A stretch of 32,210 nucleotides of DNA, taken from Bacillota bacterium. GTDB taxonomy: Bacteria; Bacillota; Bacilli; Paenibacillales; NBRC-103111. The stretch spans positions 1 through 32,210 of the forward strand of contig JAEWMH010000148.1 of NCBI GenBank assembly GCA_023393235.1, read 5' to 3'. Below, in pieces: positions 7,356 through 14,023 of this stretch. The notes under the pieces are model-generated. The model was given only the letters and a program-made list of their open reading frames with translations. It made no database searches and was not told the DNA's origin. Made by a program: the position numbers and the translations under genes. Numbering within the stretch: the stretch's first letter is position 1; every line of letters begins with the position of its first letter.

Positions 7356-9230
7356 TTATCCTCTCAAGATGGCTTTGAACTTACAGGAATCGAAGCAGAG
7401 TCCGCACTTGATACATACGGATGCATCCAGCAGATACGGCTCCTTCACCTTGCCGGAAATGGCATTCACCGGACATTTTCTGGCACAGAGGCTGCAGCCT
7501 TTGCACAGGTCGGGATCGATGGAGTAAGTCAAAAGATCCTTGCAGACGCCGGAAGGACACTTGTGATCCACTACGTGAGCCAGATACTCATTGCGGAAGA
7601 ACTTCAATGTGGAAATAACCGGGTTAGGAGCGGTGCCGCCCAAAGCGCACAAGGATGCGTTCTTGATATTCTCGGAGAGGTCCTCAAGAATTTCCAGATC
7701 ATCGGCCGTGCCTTTACCTTGTGTGATGTTCTCCAGAATTTCCAGCAGGCGTTTGGTGCCTACACGGCAGGGTGTACACTTGCCGCAGGATTCATCCCGG
7801 GTAAAGTCCAGATAGAAGCGGGCTACGTCCACCATACAGTTGTCTTCATCCATGATGATCATACCGCCGGAGCCCATCATGGAACCCAAACTGTTCAGGT
7901 TATCAAAGTCAATGCTGCAATCCAGATGCTCCTCGGTCAAACATCCGCCCGAAGGTCCGCCGGTTTGGACAGCCTTGAACTTCTTCCCGTTGGGAATGCC
8001 GCCGCCGATTTCGAAGATGACCTCACGCAGGGTGATGCCCATGGGAACCTCGACAAGACCGGTGTTGACGATTTTGCCGCCCAGAGCAAATACCTTGGTG
8101 CCTTTGGACTTTTCGGTTCCGATGCTGGAATACCATTCGGCGCCCTTCAGAATAATCATCGGGATATTGGCGTAGGTTTCCACGTTATTGATAACGGAAG
8201 GTTTCTTCCAAAGACCCTCTACCGCCGGGAACGGAGGTTTCGGATTCGGCATGCCGCGTTTGCCCTCAATGGAGTTCATCAGCGCCGTTTCTTCGCCGCA
8301 CACGAACGCGCCTGCGCCAAGACGGACCTCGATATCAAAATCAAAGCCGGTTCCGAACAAATCCTTACCCAGCAACCCATGCTTCCGTGCTTCATGGATG
8401 GCTACGAACAGGCGTTGTACGGCAATGGGATATTCGGCACGGACATAGATGAAGCCTTGGTTGGCGCCGATGGCATAACCGCCGATAGCCATAGCCTCCA
8501 GCACGCTGTGGGGATCGCCTTCCAGAATGGACCGGTCCATAAATGCGCCCGGGTCTCCTTCGTCGGCGTTACAGATCATATACTTCTGATCGTTGACCTG
8601 CTTGGCTGCAAATTCCCACTTCATCCCGGTGGAGAAGCCGCCGCCCCCGCGTCCACGGAGACCGGACTGCTTCATGGTGGCGATAACTTCCTCAGGCGTC
8701 ATGGTGGCCAGCACCTTGTGAAGCGCTTTATAACCATCCCGGGCAATATATTCCTCAATCTTCTCCGGGTCAATTACGCCGCAGTTACGGAGGGCGATCC
8801 GCATTTGCTTTTTGAAGAAGTTAACGTCGTTCAGGGGTTTGATGCTGCCGTCCTTCTCCAGAGCTTCCTTATACACCAGACGCTTCAGCACGTTGCCCTT
8901 CAGCAGATGCTCCTCCACCAGCTCGGGAACATCCTTGGTTTCAACACGGGCGTAGAAGGCGCCTTCGGGATATACGATCACAACCGGGCCCAGCTCACAG
9001 AGGCCGAAGCAGCCGGTACGGACGATTTCAATTTCATTCTCAATGCCGTGGTTCTTCAATTCCTGCTCAATTGCATGCAGAATCGGCATGGAGTCGGAAG
9101 AGGTACAGCCTGTGCCGCCGCAGATCATAACGCTCTTGCGGGTAACGCTGGAACCGCCGTTTTCCTGACGCTGGACGACACGGGCGATCGTATTGTCACG
9201 GATAAGCTCCAGTTCTTGAATGGATTTCAT
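7356..9230 (-). CDS. hydB: NuoF-like hydrogenase subunit HydB (NADH/FMN flavoprotein)
   Basis: A 624-residue flavoprotein, the NADH-binding subunit of the trimeric electron-bifurcating hydrogenase. The N-terminal thioredoxin-like [2Fe-2S] domain has C37, C42, C74, C78. The central NuoF core has the NADH/FMN glycine-rich loop GRGGGGFSTGMKWEF and the CNADEGDPGAFMDRS segment. A [4Fe-4S] site follows (C482, C485, C488 in ESCGKCTPC, plus C528). The C-terminus holds two ferredoxin clusters (C576/579/582/586 and C606/609/612/616). This N- and C-terminal extension pattern marks HydB/HndC-type proteins rather than complex I NuoF. The start has AAGGAGGG seven bases upstream. It lies 12 bases after hydC and 18 bases before hydA, so the three are co-transcribed. 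Confidence 0.96.
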   Translation of the reverse strand: MKSIQELELIRDNTIARVVQRQENGGSSVTRKSVMICGGTGCTSSDSMPILHAIEQELKNHGIENEIEIVRTGCFGLCELGPVVIVYPEGAFYARVETKDVPELVEEHLLKGNVLKRLVYKEALEKDGSIKPLNDVNFFKKQMRIALRNCGVIDPEKIEEYIARDGYKALHKVLATMTPEEVIATMKQSGLRGRGGGGFSTGMKWEFAAKQVNDQKYMICNADEGDPGAFMDRSILEGDPHSVLEAMAIGGYAIGANQGFIYVRAEYPIAVQRLFVAIHEARKHGLLGKDLFGTGFDFDIEVRLGAGAFVCGEETALMNSIEGKRGMPNPKPPFPAVEGLWKKPSVINNVETYANIPMIILKGAEWYSSIGTEKSKGTKVFALGGKIVNTGLVEVPMGITLREVIFEIGGGIPNGKKFKAVQTGGPSGGCLTEEHLDCSIDFDNLNSLGSMMGSGGMIIMDEDNCMVDVARFYLDFTRDESCGKCTPCRVGTKRLLEILENITQGKGTADDLEILEDLSENIKNASLCALGGTAPNPVISTLKFFRNEYLAHVVDHKCPSGVCKDLLTYSIDPDLCKGCSLCARKCPVNAISGKVKEPYLLDASVCIKCGLCFDSCKFKAILRG

Positions 9231-9242
9231 ACGATTCCCTCC

Positions 9243-9737
9243 TTATTTGTAATCCTTGAGAATTTTCGGGACGTCAACAGCGGATACCTTGCCGTATACC
9301 TTTTCACCGATGGTCAAAACAGGAGCAAGGCCGCAAGCGCCCAGGCAGCGGGTAGCCTCCAGGGTGAACTTGCCGTCTTCCGTGGTTTTGTTAACCTCCA
9401 CCTTAAGCTCCTTGGCGAAGGTATCCACAATGGCTTGGGCACCCTTAATGTAGCAGGCGGTTCCCATACAGATGCGGATAATGTGTTCGCCCTTGGGCTC
9501 CAACGAGAAGAAATGGTAAAAGGAAGCCACGCCGAAGATCTCGGACAAGGGAATATTCAATTCCTCCGATACAATCTCCAGAACATGCTCCGGCAGATAA
9601 CCGTAGGAATCCTGAACCTCATGCAGCACCGGGATCAAAGCGCCCTTCATGGGCTTGAAGGTTTCAATGGTCTCTCTGATTTTCTCTAACCGCTCGTCGG
9701 CAACCGCTGCACCGCCGCAACAGCATTTTTCTCCCAT
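9243..9737 (-). CDS. hydC: NuoE-like hydrogenase subunit HydC
   Basis: A 164-residue thioredoxin-fold [2Fe-2S] subunit of the NuoE/24-kDa family. Cluster ligands fit Cys-x4-Cys...Cys-x3-Cys at C90, C95, C131, C135 (CMGTAC and CLGAC). The helical N-terminal half has the family segment LPEHVLEIVSEELNIPLSEIFGVASFYHFF. The extreme N-terminus carries three adjacent cysteines (C5-C7), a feature outside the family core with unknown role. The start has AGGAGG seven bases upstream. It is the first gene of the hydCBA set and lies 173 bases after the oxidoreductase alpha/beta gene, beyond a terminator-like hairpin. Confidence 0.95.
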   Translation of the reverse strand: MGEKCCCGGAAVADERLEKIRETIETFKPMKGALIPVLHEVQDSYGYLPEHVLEIVSEELNIPLSEIFGVASFYHFFSLEPKGEHIIRICMGTACYIKGAQAIVDTFAKELKVEVNKTTEDGKFTLEATRCLGACGLAPVLTIGEKVYGKVSAVDVPKILKDYK

Positions 9738-9846
9738 AGTCGATCCTCCTAATGTTTATCTTCTAAGTAAGACAAGCCTAGTTTTGTTATTGTAAGCGTA
9801 TAGATAGACTCGCGGTAAAACGTCCTTCTTCCCGCTTGTTACGATG

Positions 9847-9902
9847 AAAACCCCGCAGGGGCCGGCCGCGGCAACCTCTTGCTGCCGGTCCCTGTTTGGG
9901 GG
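9847..9902 (-). terminator. Terminator or attenuator between the oxidoreductase genes and hydC
   Basis: On the minus strand a long interrupted stem (CCCC, CAGGG, CCGGC, GCAA pairing with TTGC, GCCGG, CCCTG, GGGG) is followed by TTTT. It begins about nine bases past the alpha/beta stop codon. The T-run is short, so some read-through into hydCBA is plausible. In the remaining gap (9738-9846) only a weak promoter match is seen on the minus strand: TTTACC, 19 bases, TACAAT. Confidence 0.7.
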
Positions 9903-9910
9903 AATTTGTT

Positions 9911-12199
9911 TTACAAGAGCGGATTTTCGTGCTTCGCCTTCAGGCGCTGCCATCTGCGCTCCACTTCGGTTTCGAATTCAGCCAGCAATTCCTCTTCCTT
10001 GGCCAAGTGCTTGGACTTGCCCATGGACTTCAGCCACTCCACCACCGGCACCTTGGTTCCCTTGGCTTCGGGATCATACGTAATGTTGGTTACGCCGTTC
10101 TCGATCTCATACAGCGGGAAGAAGCAGGAGTCCACTGCGGTTTTGACAATTTTTTGACCCAGGCGGTCTTCTGTCTTCCAGTTCAGCGGGCAGGTGATCA
10201 GAATCTTGCCGTAGGCGCAGCCCACATTCTGAGCGTACCAGTGAGCCTTGGCAGCCTTCTGGATCAAGTCCATCGGGTAAGCCTCGGAGCCGGTAAACAC
10301 GTACGGGATGTTACAAGCGGCCATGATCTGCGGAGTATCCTTATGGTGATAGCCCTTGCCCTTCTGCGCCTTGCCTACACCAGAGGTGGAGGTCATATGG
10401 CCCAGCGGTGTGGAATAGGACAATTGGGAGCCTGTGTTCATGTAACCTTCGTTGTCATACTCCAGCATAATCATCTTGTGGTTCCGCAGTGCTGCACCGA
10501 TGGCGGCGCCCATACCGATGTCCATGCCGCCGTCGCCGGTCACCATAACAAAGGTAATGTTGTCGGAGATATTCACTTCGCCACGGCGCTTCAGCTCCAG
10601 GAAGCCTTCGACCATACCGGCAACGGTGGCTCCACCGTTTTGGAACAGATTGTGCACGAAGGATTGCTTATGCGAAGTGTACGGATAGGATGTGGTCACT
10701 ACATAGGCACAGCCGGTTTGGAACAGAGCCACGATATCGCCCTCAATGCCCTTGAAGAACAGCTCCAGTGCAGGCAGTACGCCGCAGCCTGGGCATGCGC
10801 CGTGTCCGGGAGCAAACCGTTTTGGCTTCTTGGTCAGGCTGCGCAGCGGCGGAACCTTGGCCTTCACCTTACCGGTGGCTTCATCTACCGTAACCGAAAT
10901 CAGGCCGGTATTGTAGGACTCTCCGTGCAAAGGCTCAATGACGATTTGCTCGGCGGCATGTCCTTTGACACCCGGATTATGACCGAAATAATCGAAGGGT
11001 TTCTCGGCATATCCCTTGTTGGCAGCGTCGATGGCAAGCTTGAAGAATTCTTCCGCATCCTCACCATAGAAATCCTTGCCGCCCAGTCCGAAGATCCGGC
11101 TCAGGATGATGGTTTTGTTGTCTTGGTCAACCTGCAGGGCGGAACGAACCTCGTGGGTCATGTTGCCGCCTTGAGCTCCATAGGAGTCCGCGCGTTCGCC
11201 AACCAGAAGGGCCTTCACATTCTTCAGGGCTTTGCGAAGCTGCTCGGCCGGGAACGGACGGATGATGTTGGGCCGGATTACCCCTGCCTTGATACCTTGG
11301 GCGCGGAGTTTATCCACCACATCCTTGGCGGCTTCGCCTGCGGAGTTGATCAGGAACAGCGCCACTTCGGCATCATCCATGCGGTACAGATCCAGAGTCG
11401 GGTACTCGCGGCCGGATAATGCGGCATATTCGGTTTGCAGCTGCTCGAACACTTCGCCTGCTTTATAGAGGGATTCGGATTGTTGGAAATGGTTATTAAT
11501 GAGGTCGTCGCCGTTCATATGCGCGCCAATGGAAACCGGGTTGCGCGGATCGCTTACATCAGGGAATTGAGTTGGGCGCTCACCCACATAGGCTTGAACT
11601 ACCTTACGGTCCTTGAAGAGGCTGACTTTTTTCTTTTGGTGGGAGGTGAAGAAGCCGTCATAAGCCACGATTACCGGCAGGCGGACTTCGGAATGCTCGG
11701 CCAGACGCAGAGCCATGATGTTCATATCGTATACAGCCTGAGGAGTGGAGGCAGTCAGAACGATCCAGCCAGTGTTCAGGGTATAGTACAAGTCAGAGTG
11801 GTCGCCGCGGATATCCAACGGACCGCTGACGGCACGGCACACCAGGTTCAGCACCATGGGGAAGCGGGTACCGGCTTGGTTCGGCAACTGCTCCAGCATG
11901 TACAGAAGACCTTGGGAGCTGGTTGCGTTCAGAACCCGTGCTCCGGCTACAGCGGCGCCGTAGCAGATACCGGCTGCGCCATGCTCGCCGTCGCCTGCGA
12001 TGAGCTGGATGTCATGCTCGCCGCGGGTTTTCATTTGGTCCAGATATTGGGCAACTTCAGTGGAAGGCGTAATCGGGAAATATCCCATTACATGATAGTT
12101 GATTTGTGCGGCTGCAGTGGCCGCCATTTCGTTGCCGGACTCAAAGGTGGTAATCTGCTCGGCGGCAGAATGCTTCAGTTCATTCTCCAGAATAGCCAT
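9911..12199 (-). CDS. 2-oxoacid (probably pyruvate):ferredoxin oxidoreductase, fused alpha and beta subunits
   Basis: A 762-residue fusion. The alpha part (about 1-440) starts with SGNEMAATAAAQINYHVMGYFPITPSTEVAQY-type residues typical of the substrate/TPP half. The beta part (about 461-762) has the cluster cysteines C469, C472, C497 and C661, the TPP motif GDGGMDIG starting at 555, and the NTG-x-Q-x-S-x2-TPLG stretch near 588-600. With the gamma/delta partner it would oxidise pyruvate and CoA to acetyl-CoA and CO2, reducing ferredoxin. Pyruvate is inferred from the hydrogenase context; another 2-oxoacid cannot be excluded. Its start lies three bases after the gamma/delta stop, with the RBS inside the end of that gene. 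It is followed by a strong hairpin. Confidence 0.93.
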   Translation of the reverse strand: MAILENELKHSAAEQITTFESGNEMAATAAAQINYHVMGYFPITPSTEVAQYLDQMKTRGEHDIQLIAGDGEHGAAGICYGAAVAGARVLNATSSQGLLYMLEQLPNQAGTRFPMVLNLVCRAVSGPLDIRGDHSDLYYTLNTGWIVLTASTPQAVYDMNIMALRLAEHSEVRLPVIVAYDGFFTSHQKKKVSLFKDRKVVQAYVGERPTQFPDVSDPRNPVSIGAHMNGDDLINNHFQQSESLYKAGEVFEQLQTEYAALSGREYPTLDLYRMDDAEVALFLINSAGEAAKDVVDKLRAQGIKAGVIRPNIIRPFPAEQLRKALKNVKALLVGERADSYGAQGGNMTHEVRSALQVDQDNKTIILSRIFGLGGKDFYGEDAEEFFKLAIDAANKGYAEKPFDYFGHNPGVKGHAAEQIVIEPLHGESYNTGLISVTVDEATGKVKAKVPPLRSLTKKPKRFAPGHGACPGCGVLPALELFFKGIEGDIVALFQTGCAYVVTTSYPYTSHKQSFVHNLFQNGGATVAGMVEGFLELKRRGEVNISDNITFVMVTGDGGMDIGMGAAIGAALRNHKMIMLEYDNEGYMNTGSQLSYSTPLGHMTSTSGVGKAQKGKGYHHKDTPQIMAACNIPYVFTGSEAYPMDLIQKAAKAHWYAQNVGCAYGKILITCPLNWKTEDRLGQKIVKTAVDSCFFPLYEIENGVTNITYDPEAKGTKVPVVEWLKSMGKSKHLAKEEELLAEFETEVERRWQRLKAKHENPLL

Positions 12200-12202
12200 T
12201 GC

Positions 12203-13213
12203 TCAAGCTCCCCCCAGTACGAAATTAAAACGGGACGGCACGCGGTGCGCTTCGGCATAGCCTACTTCTTCGCGGAGATCCTGCAGAGCACCTGTCGGGC
12301 AAGCATCCACACATTTCAGACAGCCTTTGCAATATTGGTAATCGATTCCCTTCAGAACCATTTGCATAATGCCGCGTTTGTTGGGCTCTTCCTCCCAAAC
12401 GAAGCACATGTCGCCGCACACCACATCACATTGGGCGCAGCTGATGCACTTCTCGGCATTAAACTCGGGGATAAACCCTTGACGGGAACCGCTCATGTCC
12501 TTCAAAACAGTATTGGCTTGAGCCAGAATCACACCGCCCAGGGGCTGGGACTCATAGCCGTACACGGTAACGGCCCGCTTGAAGGCTTTGCCTTCCGCAT
12601 CTGCCGGAACCTCATAGGTCTTAAACTTCACTTCATTGTAACCGCGGTCGAAGGTACGGATGTTCGGCTCCACCAGATGGGGGTACTTCTTGCCGAATGT
12701 GCTGCGGATGGTATTGCGCATATCCTCCGGATCGAGGAATTCGCAAATCCGGTACAAGGCGCCCAGCATGGACGTATTGACCTTGGTCTTCTCTTCTACG
12801 GCAATGCCCATGGCGTCAACAACTGCCAGCGTGCCGTATTCCAGCTTCAGATCCTTGCGGACTTCGTCAAAATCACGTGTGGAATTCACCAGCACGATGC
12901 CGTCAGCGGGCAGACCGCTTACGACGTTGACCGTTTTGTACAGCTCCTCATGGAAAATACCGATAACATGCGGCACCTCAATGGGGCTATGGTCGCGGAT
13001 CTCCACTTCCGGCTCCGTAAAACGGACGAAGGTTTTGATGGGCGAACCCTTCTTCTCGGAACCGTACGAGGAAAAGTTGGAGCCGTTTAAGCCCATTCCC
13101 AGTACTCCGGCTTCGGCAAGCATCTTGCCTGCAAGGTTGGCGCCAAGGCCGCCGATGGATTCGAGACGAATCTCAAAAAATCCAAGCTCATTTTTCTTAG
13201 GTAAGGTAGACAT
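12203..13213 (-). CDS. 2-oxoacid:ferredoxin oxidoreductase, fused gamma and delta subunits
   Basis: A 336-residue fusion of the gamma (CoA-binding) domain, about 10-195, and a delta-type two-cluster ferredoxin domain, about 245-320. The gamma part has the IGGLGANLAGKMLAEAG segment (about 20-36). The ferredoxin clusters are C256, C259, C262, C266 and C295, C298, C301, C305. It is the first gene of the operon and partners the alpha/beta fusion downstream. The start has AGGAGGG five bases upstream. It is preceded by a leader of roughly 250 bases from the proximal promoter, and by candidate Rex and Fur sites further up. Confidence 0.93.
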   Translation of the reverse strand: MSTLPKKNELGFFEIRLESIGGLGANLAGKMLAEAGVLGMGLNGSNFSSYGSEKKGSPIKTFVRFTEPEVEIRDHSPIEVPHVIGIFHEELYKTVNVVSGLPADGIVLVNSTRDFDEVRKDLKLEYGTLAVVDAMGIAVEEKTKVNTSMLGALYRICEFLDPEDMRNTIRSTFGKKYPHLVEPNIRTFDRGYNEVKFKTYEVPADAEGKAFKRAVTVYGYESQPLGGVILAQANTVLKDMSGSRQGFIPEFNAEKCISCAQCDVVCGDMCFVWEEEPNKRGIMQMVLKGIDYQYCKGCLKCVDACPTGALQDLREEVGYAEAHRVPSRFNFVLGGA

Positions 13214-13472
13214 CTGGTTCCCTCCTATTTATTAATAACAGCCGACAAGACCCGGATGTGAAAAGAGCTTGAATGAGATCGTCCGTCCGCTGGTATTGGA
13301 GTGCGTTGCTGCGGCATGCACTGTTTCGTCTTTCCGGATGGCTGTAATACCGCTTACATGAGGTCATTAGGGGCACAGCCTTTTGCGGTGAGAGAGCTTG
13401 AACAACGGTCAAAACATCATCTTTTCGACAAAAAGTCTACACAAATCTTCCACATTCCTGTTTTCAATTCCT

Positions 13473-13502
13473 ATTATAAGATCCAATAGTGAATCATTTC
13501 AC
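13473..13502 (-). promoter_or_regulatory. Proximal promoter of the oxidoreductase operon
   Basis: On the minus strand a perfect -10 TATAAT (13478-13473) lies 18 bases from a -35 match GTGAAA (13502-13497). The -35 sits inside the Rex-like operator, the arrangement expected for repression. It would give a leader of about 250 bases. Confidence 0.6.
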
Positions 13503-13504
13503 AA
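13487..13504 (-). promoter_or_regulatory. Candidate Rex operator of the oxidoreductase operon
   Basis: The minus strand reads TTGTGAAATGATTCACTA, matching the Rex pattern TTGTGAA-N4-TTCACAA at 13 of 14 defined positions. It overlaps the -35 of the proximal promoter. Rex is the NADH/NAD+-sensing repressor of fermentation genes in Bacillota. A Crp/Fnr site (TGTGA-N6-TCACA) also resembles this sequence, but its position relative to the -10 suits a repressor better. Confidence 0.65.
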
Positions 13505-13569
13505 GAAATTTGACAATCTGTTGAACTGCCCCAAAAACCTGTTATATTGGTGAAAAATATATGGATTTA

Positions 13570-13582
13570 GAGAACCGTTCTC
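13570..13582. promoter_or_regulatory. Perfect 13-base palindrome, possible operator
   Basis: GAGAAC-N-GTTCTC is a perfect inverted repeat just downstream of the Fur-overlapped promoter start (about +8 to +20). I do not recognise the binding protein. It does not fit LexA, whose half-sites are farther apart. Confidence 0.3.
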
Positions 13583-13596
13583 AGTTATAATTGAAT

Positions 13597-13625
13597 ACTT
13601 TATGAATCTGGATAATGATTCTCAA
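13597..13625 (-). promoter_or_regulatory. Distal promoter with overlapping Fur-like box
   Basis: On the minus strand, -35 TTGAGA (13625-13620), a 17-base spacer and -10 TAAAGT (13602-13597) form a sigma-A promoter facing the oxidoreductase operon. The Fur-like box TGAGAATCATTATCC (13624-13610) covers the -35 and spacer and fits the 7-1-7 pattern TGATAAT-N-ATTATCA at 12 of 14 positions. The transcript would run about 380 bases before the first start codon. Confidence 0.5.
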
Positions 13626-13730
13626 TGATAACGCATTCATTTTCGGACATAAATTCGTCACATATCCGAGTTTGCAGCTTTGCCGCAGTCCTCCCTCCCC
13701 CGTATCAACTACCGTTTCGTTTTCCCGGAT

Positions 13731-13762
13731 ACAAAAAAAGAACTCCTGATTGGAGTTCCTTG
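13731..13762 (-). terminator. Rho-independent terminator of the PhnP-like gene
   Basis: The minus strand has a perfect stem GAACTCC/GGAGTTC with a five-base loop followed by seven Ts. It is about 260 bases past the stop codon of the PhnP-like gene, the only minus-strand gene that could feed it. Confidence 0.8.
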
Positions 13763-13778
13763 AGTACCGCCACAAATC

Positions 13779-13956
13779 CGGACTTAGGAGCCGTTATTTT
13801 GCGGAAATACGTACTTCTGATGATTTCGCGGACACACGGTACGTTATTTCCCCGCCATCCCGGCCAAACTAGCTTTTTCCCAACACATAACGGCTTCTGG
13901 GTCCGTTCAGCTAAAAATAACAGTGTTATTGCGCTAAATAACGGATCCTGGGTCCG
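13779..13956. repeat. Four-copy CGGAC-N8-CGTTATTT intergenic repeat cluster
   Basis: Four 21-base units share CGGAC-N8-CGTTATTT: plus strand at 13779-13799 and 13829-13849, minus strand at 13885-13905 (ends TATGT) and 13936-13956. Starts are 50 and 51 bases apart within each pair, and the two pairs face each other (+ + - -). A perfect AATAACA-N-TGTTATT palindrome lies between the last two. It resembles the non-coding intergenic repeats common in Paenibacillus genomes; the function is unknown. Confidence 0.7.
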
Positions 13957-14023
13957 CTTGGGTAACCGGGTGGGATCAGGCGGACCTCCCGGTTCAACTT
14001 AACGAAAGCCGCAGCCTCTATTC

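Larger units (their letters stand above)
13214..14023 (-). other. 810-base regulatory region without a convincing gene
   Basis: No open frame here has a ribosome binding site plus family-like protein. In minus-strand order the region holds a cluster of CGGAC-N8-CGTTATTT repeats (13779-13956), the terminator for the PhnP-like gene (13731-13762), a Fur-overlapped promoter (13597-13625), a 13-base palindrome (13570-13582), a Rex operator with promoter (13473-13504), and a leader of about 250 bases that may fold (GGCTGT/ACAGCC and GTGC/GCAC pairings). A plus-strand promoter match, TTGAAC-16-TATATT with an extended -10, lies at 13521-13548 but reads toward no gene. Confidence 0.6.

Noticed and set aside
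6702..9689. A 995-codon open frame on the plus strand opposite hydA, hydB and hydC
   Set aside because: It is a mirror of codon bias in the real minus-strand genes. The protein resembles no family, has no RBS, and crosses three genuine gene boundaries.
9896..13090. Long plus-strand open frames opposite the oxidoreductase genes
   Set aside because: Same antisense-shadow effect. The minus strand has complete cofactor motifs and ribosome binding sites.
13340..13410. A TPP-riboswitch-like string on the plus strand (AGGGG, GTGAGAGAG, CTTGAAC in order)
   Set aside because: The conserved CTGATCTGG part and its pairing are absent, and no gene follows on that strand.
13488..13503. Reading the Rex-like site as a Crp/Fnr activator site
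   Set aside because: The sequence is close to TGTGA-N6-TCACA, but its centre would be near -30 relative to the TATAAT promoter, unsuitable for class II activation. Rex fits more bases.
13779..13956. Possible CRISPR array
   Set aside because: The units are in both orientations, imperfect and short, with no cas genes nearby.
13625..14002. A 125-codon plus-strand frame in the regulatory region, downstream of a promoter match at 13521-13548
   Set aside because: No RBS, no family resemblance, and much of it is the repeat cluster. A short RNA from that promoter cannot be excluded but is unsupported.
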